A DNA stretch of 25,642 bases from Paenibacillaceae bacterium UBA6304 (GTDB lineage Bacteria > Bacillota > Bacilli > Paenibacillales > Paenibacillaceae). Positions 1 to 7,742 of this stretch are shown here, one piece after another. Below the pieces are notes generated by a model. The model made no database searches, was not told the DNA's origin, and was given only the letters and a program-made list of their open reading frames with translations. A program made the position numbers and the translations under genes. Within the stretch, counting starts at the first letter, position 1, and each line of letters starts with the position of its first letter. The DNA lies in the NCBI GenBank assembly GCA_002439285.1, contig DJTQ01000340.1, positions 22,520 to 48,161 of the forward strand, written 5' to 3'.

Positions 1-769
1 GCAGCGCCCGGGTATAGGGGTGCTCAGGCGTATGGAAAATCTGTTCTACAGTGCCGGTTTCGACCGCTTCGCCCTGGTACATCACCAGCACCCGGTCGGC
101 GATATCCGCCACCACGCCCATATCGTGGGTGATAAAGATCACCCCCATTGCCATCTCTTTTTGCAGCACGTTGATGAGCTGTAGAATCTGCGCCTGAATT
201 GTCTCGTCCAGCGCAGTGGTCGGCTCGTCGGCAATCAGCAATTCCGGTTTGCATGCCAGCGCAATCGCAATGACCACGCGCTGACACATCCCGCCGGATA
301 GCTCGTGCGGATACTGCTTCGCCCGGATCTCCGGAGCCGGAATGCCGACTGTGCGCAGCATATCAACCGCGGTGTTCCAAGCTTTGTCGCCGCTCATGTT
401 TTGATGCAGACGTAAGCTTTCGGCAATCTGCTCCCCGACGGTAAACACTGGGTTCAGCGAAGACATCGGATCCTGAAAGATCATGGCGATCCGGTTACCC
501 CGGATTTGGCGCATTTCTTCCTGGCTTTTTAGGGTCAAATCCTGTCCGTGATACTGGATGCTCCCATCCGCGATCACTCCGCCCGCATAGTCGATCAATC
601 GCATCACGGCCAACGAAGTGACGCTCTTCCCGCTCCCGGATTCACCGACCAGGCACACGGTCTGACCTTGGCCAACGGACAGTGAAATTTCATCAGTGGC
701 TTTGACCATTCCTTTATCGGTTACGAAACCAACCGTCAGTTTCCGGATTTCGAGTAGTTTTTCTGCCAT
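1..769 (-). CDS. oppD: Oligopeptide/dipeptide ABC transporter ATP-binding protein, OppD type (3' end cut by window)
   Basis: This is the ATPase subunit that powers peptide import on the cytoplasmic face of the OppBC channel. About 256 codons are visible, from the ATG at 769 to the left edge; the C-terminus lies outside the window. In order one sees the Walker A motif GESGSGKS, the Q-loop [11 protein letters not shown], the signature LSGGMCQRV, Walker B LLIADEP and the H-loop FITHDM. The signature has Cys where most OppD/DppD proteins have Arg, and the D-loop reads ALDET where the family usually has ALDVT; both are mild departures. The ATG is preceded by GGAGGAGG. The start lies 34 nt inside the end of oppC, so the two are translationally coupled. 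An oppF partner would be expected further left. Family assignment is firm; the exact substrate (oligopeptide, dipeptide or nickel) is not. Confidence 0.93.
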   Translation of the reverse strand, partial: MAEKLLEIRKLTVGFVTDKGMVKATDEISLSVGQGQTVCLVGESGSGKSVTSLAVMRLIDYAGGVIADGSIQYHGQDLTLKSQEEMRQIRGNRIAMIFQDPMSSLNPVFTVGEQIAESLRLHQNMSGDKAWNTAVDMLRTVGIPAPEIRAKQYPHELSGGMCQRVVIAIALACKPELLIADEPTTALDETIQAQILQLINVLQKEMAMGVIFITHDMGVVADIADRVLVMYQGEAVETGTVEQIFHTPEHPYTRAL

Positions 770-1755
770 TGTTTCAGCCTCCTCCGGGTTTTGCTCATGC
801 CTTGCCGAGGATCAAGCGCATCCCTGATCCCGTCGCCGATAAAGTTGACTGCAAGCACCACTAACAGAATGCACAGACCTGGGTATACGGCCTGTAATTT
901 ATCAACCAGCATAAATTCCTGTGCATTGCTGAGCATGACTCCCCAGCTAGTTGCTGGAGACTGAATGCCGAGACCAAGGAAGGATAATGCCGATTCACTC
1001 AAAATGGCACTGCCTACCATCAAAGTAGCGTTTACGATAATCGGAAAGCTCGCATTACGCAACAGGTGCCGGAAGATGATGCCCCAGCTCGACACCCCGA
1101 TGGCCCGGGCGGCCTCCACGTACTGCATTTCTCTGAGTTGCAGGAAGTTCCCTCGCACCAGGCGCGCGATGCTCATCCAACTCGTAAGTGCCAAAATCAT
1201 AATCATATATTTGATTTCCGAGCTGAAAATCGCAAGTACGAGAATATTCAGGAACAACGTCGGTACCGAGTACATGACGTCAACAAATCTCATAAATATC
1301 GTATCGATCCATCCGCCAAAATAACCGGATATTGCTCCTACAATAGAACCGATAATAACCGATGCCAGCGCAACGGAAAACCCAATCAGGAGAGAAATTC
1401 GCGCACTATAGAGCAGTCTCGTAAAAATATCGCGGCCCAACTCATCCGTTCCCAGTAAGTGTCCATCCACCCCAGGCTTTAAGTTCGGGAACATCATATC
1501 GATCCGGGAAGGATCATATTTCGAAATCCAAGGGGCCAGTAAGGCCATTACTACAAAAAAGACCAGTACCACAAGCCCGGTCATCGCATAAGGATTTCGG
1601 GAGAACTTACTCCAGAGCATTCTCCAAGGACCCGGAGGCCTTTTGGAGAGCTTTGCCGATGTTGGATCGTAAGATTCCGGGGGAAGCCCGAATGGAGCGG
1701 TAACCAAGGGATCCGTACCCATTCCGGCGGTGGTTTCAGCTTTCATATCGCTCAT
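736..1755 (-). CDS. oppC: Oligopeptide ABC transporter permease, OppC type
   Basis: Inner-membrane permease subunit of a peptide ABC importer, 339 aa. An N-terminal hydrophilic segment of about 50 residues precedes the first membrane helix (about residues 58-77, [20 protein letters not shown]). Next come the OppC-type periplasmic signature [21 protein letters not shown] and the EAA loop [22 protein letters not shown], which contacts the ATPase. At least five hydrophobic segments are visible and the length is typical for the family. Its ATG overlaps the oppB stop in an ATGA arrangement (1752-1755), and its own end overlaps oppD by 34 nt. These overlaps place oppB, oppC and oppD on one transcript with coupled translation. 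Confidence 0.94.
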   Translation of the reverse strand: MSDMKAETTAGMGTDPLVTAPFGLPPESYDPTSAKLSKRPPGPWRMLWSKFSRNPYAMTGLVVLVFFVVMALLAPWISKYDPSRIDMMFPNLKPGVDGHLLGTDELGRDIFTRLLYSARISLLIGFSVALASVIIGSIVGAISGYFGGWIDTIFMRFVDVMYSVPTLFLNILVLAIFSSEIKYMIMILALTSWMSIARLVRGNFLQLREMQYVEAARAIGVSSWGIIFRHLLRNASFPIIVNATLMVGSAILSESALSFLGLGIQSPATSWGVMLSNAQEFMLVDKLQAVYPGLCILLVVLAVNFIGDGIRDALDPRQGMSKTRRRLKQWQKNYSKSGN

Positions 1756-2723
1756 GCCGCTTTCCCCCCTTTGCCACCAAGTCTGACGCGTGGATCAACC
1801 ACGGCATAAAGAATATCGGCCAGCAGGTTCCCGATGATGACAATTACCGCCGTAACGATTGTGATCGCCATTAGCACGGAATACTCGCGGGCCAGGGCAT
1901 TTTCCACATAGAATCTTCCCATGCCCGGCCAATTAAACACATTCTCCGTCAACACGGCTCCCGACACCAGAATCGGTAAATCAAGTCCGATTACGGTGAT
2001 GATCGGAATCAACGCATTGCGGAGCGCATGCCGGAACACCACCTTGCGTTCCTTAACCCCTTTGGCACGGGCGGTCCGGATATAATCCTGATCGAGCACT
2101 TCCAGCATACTCGCACGTGCGTATTTCATATAGGAAGCAAGGAAACCTAGAGCAAGCACCGAAACCGGCAATACAAGATGCATGAACAGGTCGCCGATCT
2201 CCCCATCTTTGCCTCGGGAGTGCATGTCCGAAAGCGGGAACCAATCGAGTCCCAACGACAGGTACTGCTGAAGCAGAATCCCGAACCAAAAGCTCGGCAT
2301 CGCAAAACCTAAATAAGAAATAAAGGATGAGGTCTGGTCGGATAACCCATATTCCCTCGTACTGTTATAAATCCCCCATGGAATAGCGATTACCAGCGCG
2401 ACAAACCAAGCAACGCCCATCAAGATAAGCGTATTCATCATCCGTGGCCACAACAAATCGCCTACCGGAATGTGGTTTTTAAACGTATATCCCAGGTCTC
2501 CCTGAAGCAGGTTGCCCACCCATTTTATATATTGCACAGGCAAAGGTTGATCCAGGCCCATGTTTTCTTTCTGCTGAGCCATCGCTTCCGGTGATAAACC
2601 CGGGGCCAGCATGACCTGAGTAGGACCGCCGGGAGCAGCATGAATCAGAAGAAACGTAGCGACCGTAATTAAAAATATGACCAATACCGATTGTAACAGG
2701 CGACGGACCAGATATTCTGTCAT
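1752..2723 (-). CDS. oppB: Oligopeptide ABC transporter permease, OppB type
   Basis: Second permease subunit of the peptide importer, 323 aa, pairing with OppC to form the translocation pore. The start MTEYLVRRLLQSVLVIFLITVATF, with one membrane helix right at the N-terminus, is typical of OppB/DppB. A C-terminal EAA-type loop IRTARAKGVKERKVVFRHALRNA is followed by the last two helices. The protein ends VVDPRVRLGG, as in the family. The start at 2723 has a strong ribosome binding site (AGGAGGAT, about 7 nt upstream). It sits 121 nt downstream of oppA, and the gap holds a hairpin (see 2788-2817) that could lower oppBCD expression relative to the binding protein. Confidence 0.94.
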   Translation of the reverse strand: MTEYLVRRLLQSVLVIFLITVATFLLIHAAPGGPTQVMLAPGLSPEAMAQQKENMGLDQPLPVQYIKWVGNLLQGDLGYTFKNHIPVGDLLWPRMMNTLILMGVAWFVALVIAIPWGIYNSTREYGLSDQTSSFISYLGFAMPSFWFGILLQQYLSLGLDWFPLSDMHSRGKDGEIGDLFMHLVLPVSVLALGFLASYMKYARASMLEVLDQDYIRTARAKGVKERKVVFRHALRNALIPIITVIGLDLPILVSGAVLTENVFNWPGMGRFYVENALAREYSVLMAITIVTAVIVIIGNLLADILYAVVDPRVRLGGKGGKAA

Positions 2724-2787
2724 CGTTCTATCCTCCTAATTAATTGCAAGGTATAGAATCTCCGAATAAATGCATTCCCCTAAAGGA

Positions 2788-2817
2788 GAAGGAGAAAGAG
2801 AATTCTCTTTCCCCTCC
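2788..2817 (-). promoter_or_regulatory. Intergenic hairpin between oppA and oppB
   Basis: A perfect 18-base palindrome (GAAAGAGAATTCTCTTTC, 2794-2811) is extended by further imperfect pairing to about 2788/2817. It lies between the oppA stop (2845) and the oppB start (2723). There is no run of T after it on the minus strand, so it does not look like a full intrinsic terminator. In other ABC importer operons such hairpins stabilise or partly terminate the binding-protein mRNA; a similar role here is inference. Confidence 0.55.
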
Positions 2818-2844
2818 GGTGATTCTATTTCCTGTATCCGTTCC

Positions 2845-4587
2845 TTAATTTGTTACCCACCATTTGATAGCGTGGAAATATTGGCCGTATCCGATCGATG
2901 GCTCCGGACGATCTTCTTCCGCCCAATGAACTCTTGGACCCGTGCCGATGGCCTGACCATATTGATAGAGGAATACGTAAGGAAGATCGGTAGAGATTTC
3001 CTTAGCCACTTCCTTGTAGATTTCTTTCCGTTCATTCTGATCGACGGTCGAATAACCGTCTACCCACAATTGGTCCAGCTTTTCGTTCTTATACCAGCCG
3101 CTGTTTTGCCCAGCCGGCGGGAAGTATTTCGAGGAGAAGACGCTCTCCGAGTCCGGATCCGGCGTATTCAGCGACCATGCCAACAACAACGCCTGATATT
3201 TACCCGGTGTTACGTTTTGATCGATCCAGGCCGCGAAATCGATAGCCTTCGGTGTTGCTTCAATGCCCACATCTTTGAGGTTTTGTTGAATAACGGCCGC
3301 GACTTGTTCCCGACGGCTGTTCCCCGCATTATATTGAAGCTCGAACGAGAAGCGGTGTCCGTCTTTTTCAAGAATGCCGTCTTTACCGGCAACCCATCCG
3401 TCTTCAGCCAAGAGCTTCTTAGCTGTTTCTGCATTGTAATCATAGTTTACAGCTGCATCCTTCGGATCAGCCCATGTATCCGGCAGGAACGGTGCGTTCA
3501 TCAAAGCGCCGACGCCCTTCAGAATGTTATCGACCATACCTTGACGGTTCAATGCATGAGCGATTGCCTGTCTAGTCTTCTGTCCTTCAAACAAACCATA
3601 ATTGTCCGGGAAGTTCTTCGGATCAAAGTTGAAATTGAGATACTCATATTGCGCACCCGGTTTTTCAATAATAGCGATCTCATCATTTCCACTAACCGCT
3701 TCGACTTGAGTCACCGGAATAGCGCTGATATGGTCGGTATCGCCTTTCAGCAACGCTTGCACCTCGGTGTTTTGATCCGCATAAATTTTATAGATGACCT
3801 GTGCGATATGTGGTTTTACTTCACCCCAGTAGTTCGGATCCGCATCCATCGTGTGGCTTTCGCCTTGTTTCCAGGCCGTCCATTTCCATGGACCGTTCGT
3901 TATCGTCTTCGCCGGATCCGTGCCATATACATATTTTTGAAGCTCCTTCACAGGTACGTCTTTCAGTAAATGGGCAGGCACCAGTTCGGTTACTAACGAG
4001 TATTGGAACGGAGCATAGATTTGTTTCAAGGTGATGTTTACGGTTTTGTCGTCCACTTTCTCAATTTTATCTACTTTATCCATAAGGCTTATGCCAGGAG
4101 CACCTGCATCCGGATTACGGATCGTATCGATCGTAAAGATAATATCATCCGCCGTTACCGGTTGGCCGTCGCTCCATTTAGCCGAATCTTTCAATTTAAC
4201 AGTGTAGGTCTTTCCGTCCTCAGATACCTTAGGGGCTTCAGCTGAAAGCGACCACGGTTCTGCGGTGACGTTTCCTTCGCGGTTCAAATCATACAGTTTG
4301 GCGAACAGAAATTGAGCCACGTCGCCAGAGGAAGTATCATTAATAAAAATTGGATTAAGACTTACGATATCGGAGAATGAACTAACTGTAAGCGTTCCGC
4401 CGTCAACCGGCTCATCGGCCGCAGGAGGCGCCTCTGTCTGTGCCGAGTTATTCTCTTTAGTGGCGTTATTCTCAGTAGCGGGCGTGGTTGTAGAGGTATT
4501 GTTGTTGGTACTGCATCCGGTAAATAGAATGCCAACCAGGGATACTATAAGCAGCATGGACCACCAATTCATCTTCTTTAACTTCAT
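2845..4587 (-). CDS. oppA: Oligopeptide-binding lipoprotein, OppA/DppA type (SBP_bac_5 family)
   Basis: Extracellular solute-binding protein of the peptide importer, 580 aa. The N-terminus is a lipoprotein signal: positive MKLKK, a hydrophobic core, and a lipobox ending LFTGC with the lipid-anchored Cys at residue 25. A Ser/Thr/Asn-rich linker of about 40 residues follows, and then the family 5 solute-binding fold begins (GGTLTVSSFSDIVSLNPIF). Family features include WSDGQPVTADDIIFTID near residue 140 and TRQAIAHALNRQGMVDNIL near residue 340. The ATG at 4587 follows GGAGGAG. It is the first gene of the opp operon. Peptide specificity cannot be read from the sequence. Confidence 0.94.
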   Translation of the reverse strand: MKLKKMNWWSMLLIVSLVGILFTGCSTNNNTSTTTPATENNATKENNSAQTEAPPAADEPVDGGTLTVSSFSDIVSLNPIFINDTSSGDVAQFLFAKLYDLNREGNVTAEPWSLSAEAPKVSEDGKTYTVKLKDSAKWSDGQPVTADDIIFTIDTIRNPDAGAPGISLMDKVDKIEKVDDKTVNITLKQIYAPFQYSLVTELVPAHLLKDVPVKELQKYVYGTDPAKTITNGPWKWTAWKQGESHTMDADPNYWGEVKPHIAQVIYKIYADQNTEVQALLKGDTDHISAIPVTQVEAVSGNDEIAIIEKPGAQYEYLNFNFDPKNFPDNYGLFEGQKTRQAIAHALNRQGMVDNILKGVGALMNAPFLPDTWADPKDAAVNYDYNAETAKKLLAEDGWVAGKDGILEKDGHRFSFELQYNAGNSRREQVAAVIQQNLKDVGIEATPKAIDFAAWIDQNVTPGKYQALLLAWSLNTPDPDSESVFSSKYFPPAGQNSGWYKNEKLDQLWVDGYSTVDQNERKEIYKEVAKEISTDLPYVFLYQYGQAIGTGPRVHWAEEDRPEPSIGYGQYFHAIKWWVTN

Positions 4588-5253
4588 ACCAAGACTCCTC
4601 CTTCAGAATATGTAGCTGACATCACACTCGAAAAGCCATATTTCGGTTCAGACCGTAAGTCTCTTTCGTCCTTTAATCCCCCCTTGTACAATATGGGCTT
4701 GTTCTTTATATAACTTTCGCCTTGGGTCAGTACTCCGATTTTCTACACAAAACCGAACCTTAACTTAGGCGTAGTTGCCAATAAAGGAGATATACATAAG
4801 CTGAAAATGATAGAACCTGGTTGGCTCATCTCTGAAATAAAATGGCTCTGGATGTTGGTTTCTTGGATGGTAAGTTAGTTTATAGTAAGCGGTGAATTAG
4901 GAAATGAATGATTGGTGACCTGGTAAGGACCATATTAATATATCTATGAGGAATTTATATAAAGGAAGATTAAACATAGTATAAAACTTGTGTTAATGGG
5001 GTAAAGCGTCTCAGTAAAAAAATATAAACCACTGGTTAATAAGGAATTGGAAAAGCCCGTACGGACTGGGGAAAACCTCCAACTTAATTATTGTAAATAA
5101 TACATGTTAATTAACCTTACGTCAATATCTTTTTAAGCAAATTTCTACCTATTTTTAACATGACATAATTCGTCATATTCCAAATAGGTTCCTTTCCTTT
5201 TATACTTCCAAGTTTTATTTTATAGAACATTTTTGGTTCATAAAATATATAAA
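4588..5253. other. AT-rich intergenic spacer between rpsR terminator and oppA
   Basis: About 665 bases without a credible gene. The part near 4588-4800 must hold the oppA promoter and leader, but I found no convincing -35/-10 pair; TATATA- and TATAAA-like stretches occur at 4705-4715 without a good -35. The rest is AT-rich with short frames lacking ribosome binding sites or recognisable products. No repeats or RNA structures stand out. Confidence 0.6.
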
Positions 5254-5285
5254 AGACAGCCAGATCCAAATGGATCCGGCTGTCT
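5254..5285 (-). terminator. Intrinsic terminator of the rpsF-ssb-rpsR operon
   Basis: On the minus strand the stem AGACAGCCGGATCC / GGATCTGGCTGTCT closes on an ATTT loop, with one mismatch, and is followed by a T-rich tail. It sits 16 nt downstream of the rpsR stop codon. Confidence 0.92.
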
Positions 5286-5300
5286 CTTATGCATAATCGA

Positions 5301-5570
5301 TTACTCCGTAGTGTACGGAAGCAATGCGATTTGACGGGAGCGTTTGATCGCAACAGTCAAAAGACGTTGGTATTTCGCGCTCGTGCCAGTTACACGACGT
5401 GGCAAAATCTTACCACGCTCGCTGATGAATTTCTTCAACAGTTCGATATCTTTATAATCAATGTGAGTAATTTTGTTCACAGTGAAGTAGCACACTTTAC
5501 GACGCTTGTTACGGCCGCCGCGGCGAGCCGGTCTCTTGTCGTCTCCGCCTTCTCTTTGTTTGAAGCTCAT
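5301..5570 (-). CDS. rpsR: 30S ribosomal protein S18
   Basis: Small-subunit ribosomal protein that binds with S6 on the platform of the 30S subunit, 89 aa. The core [39 protein letters not shown] and the ending [10 protein letters not shown] are diagnostic of bacterial S18, with the usual basic N-terminal extension ([12 protein letters not shown]). The ATG at 5570 is preceded by AAAGGACTG. It is the last gene of the rpsF-ssb-rpsR operon, 21 nt after ssb, and is followed directly by a strong terminator. Confidence 0.98.
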   Translation of the reverse strand: MSFKQREGGDDKRPARRGGRNKRRKVCYFTVNKITHIDYKDIELLKKFISERGKILPRRVTGTSAKYQRLLTVAIKRSRQIALLPYTTE

Positions 5571-5591
5571 GCTTGTCAGTCCTTTCCGTAA

Positions 5592-6077
5592 TTAAAATGG
5601 CAAATCGTCATCCGAAATATCAATCGGTTTCCCGTCATCGGAGAAAGGATCATTTTGATTGCCACGCGAGAAATTGTTGCTGCGGTTTGTGTTGCCACCA
5701 CCGTTGCCTCCAAATGGAGTCTCCTCACGCTGTCCTCCGCCACCTGTTCCGCTTTCGCGGTTCGACTCCAAGAAACGGACATTATCGGCAATGACTTCGG
5801 TGACGTAAACACGTTTACCTTCGTTATTCTCGTAATTCCGTACTTGAATACGTCCTTCCACAGCCGTCAGACGACCTTTGCGCAAATAGTTTGCGCATGT
5901 CTCAGCAAGCTGTCTCCAAGTTACAACTGGGATGAAATCCGCTTCACGTTCTCCGCCTTGCGATGTAAAAGGTCTGTCCACGGCAATCGTGAACTGAGTG
6001 ACCGCTACACCGGATGGTGTATAACGCAGCTCCGGATCCTTGGTAAGACGTCCTATCAGAATGACACGGTTCAACAA
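5592..6077 (-). CDS. ssb: Single-stranded DNA-binding protein SSB
   Basis: Binds single-stranded DNA at replication forks and recruits repair and replication partners, 161 aa. The OB-fold occupies roughly residues 1-105 ([23 protein letters not shown] at the start, [12 protein letters not shown] in the middle). A Gly/Asn-rich linker follows, and the acidic tip DDDLPF at the end is the protein-interaction tail. The start codon is TTG at 6077, immediately after an in-frame stop and downstream of AAGGAGGGG; the homologous Bacillus protein begins MLNRV, which supports this start. The gene lies between rpsF and rpsR, the normal Bacilli arrangement. Confidence 0.97.
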   Translation of the reverse strand: MLNRVILIGRLTKDPELRYTPSGVAVTQFTIAVDRPFTSQGGEREADFIPVVTWRQLAETCANYLRKGRLTAVEGRIQVRNYENNEGKRVYVTEVIADNVRFLESNRESGTGGGGQREETPFGGNGGGNTNRSNNFSRGNQNDPFSDDGKPIDISDDDLPF

Positions 6078-6121
6078 TCAAATCCCCTCCTTCGGGCTTC
6101 GGGTTCTACAAAACTTGAATA

Positions 6122-6406
6122 TTAGGCTACGTCTTTTGTAATGAGATAACGGATAACCTCGTCGGAAATCTTCAGAATCCGCTCGAGCTCAGCAACTACT
6201 TCTGGAGCAGCTGTGAAGTTCACGAGAACGTAAACTCCGTCACGGATCTTGTTAATCTCATACGCAAGCCGGCGTTTGCCCATTACATCATGTTTCGTAA
6301 TTTCTCCGCCGTTTTGGATGATGCCTTGGAATTTTTCGACTACAGCTTGAACAGCTTCTTGTTCAATATCAGGACGAATAATGTACATCACTTCATATTT
6401 GCGCAT
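6122..6406 (-). CDS. rpsF: 30S ribosomal protein S6
   Basis: Small-subunit protein that forms a heterodimer with S18, 94 aa. The sequence MRKYEVMYIIRPDIEQEAVQ, then GKRRLAYEINKIRDGVYVLVNF, then ILKISDEVIRYLITK, is typical S6. An in-frame ATG exists upstream at 6460, but the one at 6406 is chosen: it is preceded by the near-perfect Shine-Dalgarno AAGGAGGTGA, and the protein then matches family length. First gene of the rpsF-ssb-rpsR operon, with its own promoter and a structured leader that may be a target for S6:S18 autoregulation. Confidence 0.97.
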   Translation of the reverse strand: MRKYEVMYIIRPDIEQEAVQAVVEKFQGIIQNGGEITKHDVMGKRRLAYEINKIRDGVYVLVNFTAAPEVVAELERILKISDEVIRYLITKDVA

Positions 6407-6425
6407 CTGGTTCACCTCCTTGTGG

Positions 6426-6482
6426 ACTATGGCCCCCAATAAGTTTCCCTTTGGGAGCAAGGAACGAGTCTAAACTCGCACC
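6426..6482 (-). promoter_or_regulatory. Structured rpsF leader, candidate S6:S18 autoregulatory element
   Basis: The region upstream of rpsF contains a small hairpin (CGAGT/ACTCG) and other short complementary segments before the Shine-Dalgarno sequence. Firmicute rpsF leaders are known to carry an S6:S18-binding motif, so this is the expected location. I cannot verify the conserved binding bulge. A complementary pair ACTATGG/CCATAGT at 6426-6432 and 6481-6487 would close the structure, but most of its upstream arm precedes the predicted transcription start. Confidence 0.45.
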
Positions 6483-6487
6483 ATAGT

Positions 6488-6516
6488 AGTATATCAAATC
6501 GGGAACCGCTGCGCAA
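6488..6516 (-). promoter_or_regulatory. Vegetative promoter of rpsF operon
   Basis: On the minus strand the -35 box TTGCGC (6511-6516) and the -10 box TATACT (6488-6493) are separated by exactly 17 nt. Transcription should begin near 6481-6482, giving a leader of about 75 nt. Confidence 0.75.
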
Positions 6517-6617
6517 GAACCCAAAATATACTGTTTGGAAATCGTACATGATTCAGCATGCGCTACAAACACTATGCTTGATTCCCCTCTTCGGGGCGGA
6601 AAGGAGGAATAACAGAG

Positions 6618-6815
6618 ATGGGCGAGCAAACTGAATTCGAGCCGGGCGACAAAGCACCGAACCCGGGGATTTATGTTGAGGTGAGCGAAGCGCGCAGCTT
6701 CCATACCCAAATCCAAAATCCCAAGCGCGTTACGTTAGAGCGCGGGGAGACATTTCCGGATACATCAAATAAGGACCGAAAGTGGAAAAAGGCCGAAAAA
6801 GCCCGTGTACACTAA
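6618..6815 (+). CDS. Small YjzC-like protein
   Basis: 65 aa, soluble and charged, with no signal peptide or membrane segment. The pattern EFEPGDKAPNPGIYVEVSE, then NPKRVTLERGETFPDTSNKDRKWKK, matches my memory of the YjzC family of small Bacilli proteins, whose function is unknown. The ATG at 6618 is preceded by AAAGGAGGAAT, an excellent ribosome binding site. A short GC hairpin (CCCC-TCTTC-GGGG, about 6585-6598) lies just upstream of it. The gene is divergent from rpsF. No clear promoter or terminator of its own was seen. Confidence 0.75.
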   Translation: MGEQTEFEPGDKAPNPGIYVEVSEARSFHTQIQNPKRVTLERGETFPDTSNKDRKWKKAEKARVH

Positions 6816-6848
6816 AAGCCAATGCCGATCAACTGAATTTAAAAATTG

Positions 6849-6878
6849 TTGTATAGAAACCTGTATCCTGCACATAAT
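6849..6878 (+). promoter_or_regulatory. Putative promoter of candidate small RNA
   Basis: TTGTAT (6849-6854), 18 nt, CATAAT (6873-6878). Start of transcription is predicted near 6885, which is where the 5' arm of the RNA's closing stem begins. Confidence 0.5.
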
Positions 6879-6884
6879 ACAATC

Positions 6885-7117
6885 AGACGGCGTTGCCAAG
6901 AGAGGTGTGGTTCCGTTGGAGGTATCAGCGAGCAACATTACTCAGGAGTCTTATTCACCACGTTTTAGAAGCCAAGATCTCGGGTTAGTGAAGACCCCTC
7001 TTCTTTAGTCCGGGTTGCCTACGCAAACCGTCGAACGTTTCTTAGGTTGTGAGACAAGAATTCCAAATCAGCTCGCCGTCGACCAGAATGAGGACCCGCA
7101 AGGGTCCTTTTCTGTTT
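6885..7117 (+). ncRNA. Candidate structured small RNA, possibly 6S-like
   Basis: No protein-coding frame here is convincing, yet the stretch has the parts of an independent RNA gene. There is a promoter-like pair just upstream. The two ends are complementary: GACGGCG (6886-6892) with CGCCGTC (7074-7080), a perfect 7-bp closing stem. Internal pairing includes TTGGAG (6916-6921) with TTCCAA (7061-7066) and a hairpin at 7011-7030. An intrinsic terminator follows (7091-7117). The distance between the closing-stem ends is 195 nt, which together with paired termini resembles 6S RNA. I do not recognise the 6S central bubble consensus, and it is not tmRNA, RNase P RNA or SRP RNA by visible motifs. 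It converges on tRNA-Ser. Confidence 0.5.
7091..7117 (+). terminator. Intrinsic terminator downstream of candidate small RNA
   Basis: Perfect 7-bp stem AGGACCC/GGGTCCT with a GCAA tetraloop, followed on the plus strand by TTTTCTGTTT. There is no T-run on the other strand, so it acts rightwards. Confidence 0.85.
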
Positions 7118-7146
7118 GACCGTAGAAACGTCATTCCCCGTGAATA

Positions 7147-7183
7147 AAATAAAAAAACCTCCAGTGTCTTCACACAGAAGGTT
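7147..7183 (-). terminator. Intrinsic terminator of tRNA-Ser
   Basis: On the minus strand AACCTTC pairs with GGAGGTT (one G-T wobble), with inner pairs GTGT/ACAC around a GAAG loop, followed by seven T residues. It begins 15 nt after the tRNA 3' end. Confidence 0.9.
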
Positions 7184-7198
7184 TATCATTAATGTTAG

Positions 7199-7289
7199 TG
7201 GCGGAGAGGGTGGGATTCGAACCCACGCACGCCTTGCGACGCCTAATTGATTTCGAGTCAACCCCCTTGGGCCTCTTGGGTACCTCTCC
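7199..7289 (-). tRNA. tRNA-Ser, anticodon CGA
   Basis: 91 nt including an encoded 3' CCA. The acceptor stem GGAGAGG/CCTCTCC has discriminator G. The T-arm GTGGGTTCGAATCCCAC is present. The anticodon loop CTCGAAA gives anticodon CGA (7253-7255), reading UCG. The long variable arm is typical of a serine class II tRNA. It is flanked by a good promoter (7306-7334) and a strong terminator, so it is transcribed as a single-gene unit. Confidence 0.95.
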
Positions 7290-7305
7290 ACGGCAAGCAA
7301 GAATG

Positions 7306-7334
7306 ATTGTATCATGATTTTTTTTGAAATGCAA
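7306..7334 (-). promoter_or_regulatory. Promoter of tRNA-Ser
   Basis: On the minus strand TTGCAT (7329-7334), 17 nt, TACAAT (7306-7311). The predicted start is about 10 nt before the mature tRNA 5' end. Confidence 0.85.
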
Positions 7335-7365
7335 TACTTTATCATTCAGAAGAGACTTCAAGTCC

Positions 7366-7423
7366 CGAAAACCGCCGGAGGGCTCTGGATTCAAACGATG
7401 ATCAATTGAATTCAGGAAGCCCT
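7366..7423 (-). terminator. Probable terminator of the DUF3343-mscS-DUF951 operon
   Basis: A long stem pairs AGGGCT..CTGAATTCAA with TTTGAATCCAG..AGCCCT (7379-7395 with 7406-7423, a few mismatches), followed on the minus strand by GCGGTTTTCGGG. The T-run is short, so termination may be partial. Confidence 0.6.
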
Positions 7424-7450
7424 CTCTTCCAGCTTTTCTGTAAAGCACGG

Positions 7451-7687
7451 CTAGTTGGAGAAATCCTCCGTCTCTCCGCTCACACCTGTACCCCCGGGAG
7501 CCGAACGCAGCACTTTGCGCATGTTCTTCTCGAACTTGGCCCGGGGAACAAGCACACTATGTTTGCACCCTACGCATTTGATCCGGATATCCATGCCCAT
7601 TCGAATAATTTCCATCTCATTGCTGCCGCATGGGTGATTTTTCTTCATTAATACGACATCGCCCAATTGAAAAGACTTCCGCTCCAT
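7451..7687 (-). CDS. DUF951 family protein (YyzM-like)
   Basis: 78 aa, soluble. The block FQLGDVVLMKKNHPCGSNEMEIIRMGMDIRIKCVGCKHSVLVPRAKFEKNMRKVL is the full DUF951 domain, including the invariant HPCG and the CxxC pair (CVGC), which suggests a small nucleic-acid- or metal-binding fold. The biochemical role of the family is not established. The ATG at 7687 is preceded by GAAGGAGGGGG. The last 20 residues are a Gly/Ser-rich tail outside the domain. It lies 55 nt downstream of the MscS gene in the same orientation and is likely the last gene of that operon. Confidence 0.88.
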   Translation of the reverse strand: MERKSFQLGDVVLMKKNHPCGSNEMEIIRMGMDIRIKCVGCKHSVLVPRAKFEKNMRKVLRSAPGGTGVSGETEDFSN

Positions 7688-7742
7688 CGGTTTCCCCCTC
7701 CTTCACTTTAACCCGGATTCATTAGCATTTTACATCCCTAAG

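Noticed and set aside
2770..3969. 399-codon open frame on the plus strand opposite oppA
   Set aside because: It lies entirely against a clear solute-binding protein gene, has no recognisable domain, and its composition (many Arg, Phe, Cys) is that of an antisense frame.
5117..5353. 78-codon minus-strand frame after rpsR
   Set aside because: It starts within rpsR in another frame, crosses the terminator and has no homology pattern.
6805..7008. 67-codon plus-strand frame after yjzC
   Set aside because: It overlaps yjzC, has no ribosome binding site of its own and covers the candidate small RNA promoter and 5' half.
7019..7448. Minus-strand frames of 108 and 92 codons across the tRNA-Ser gene
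   Set aside because: They read through a clear tRNA, its promoter and its terminator.
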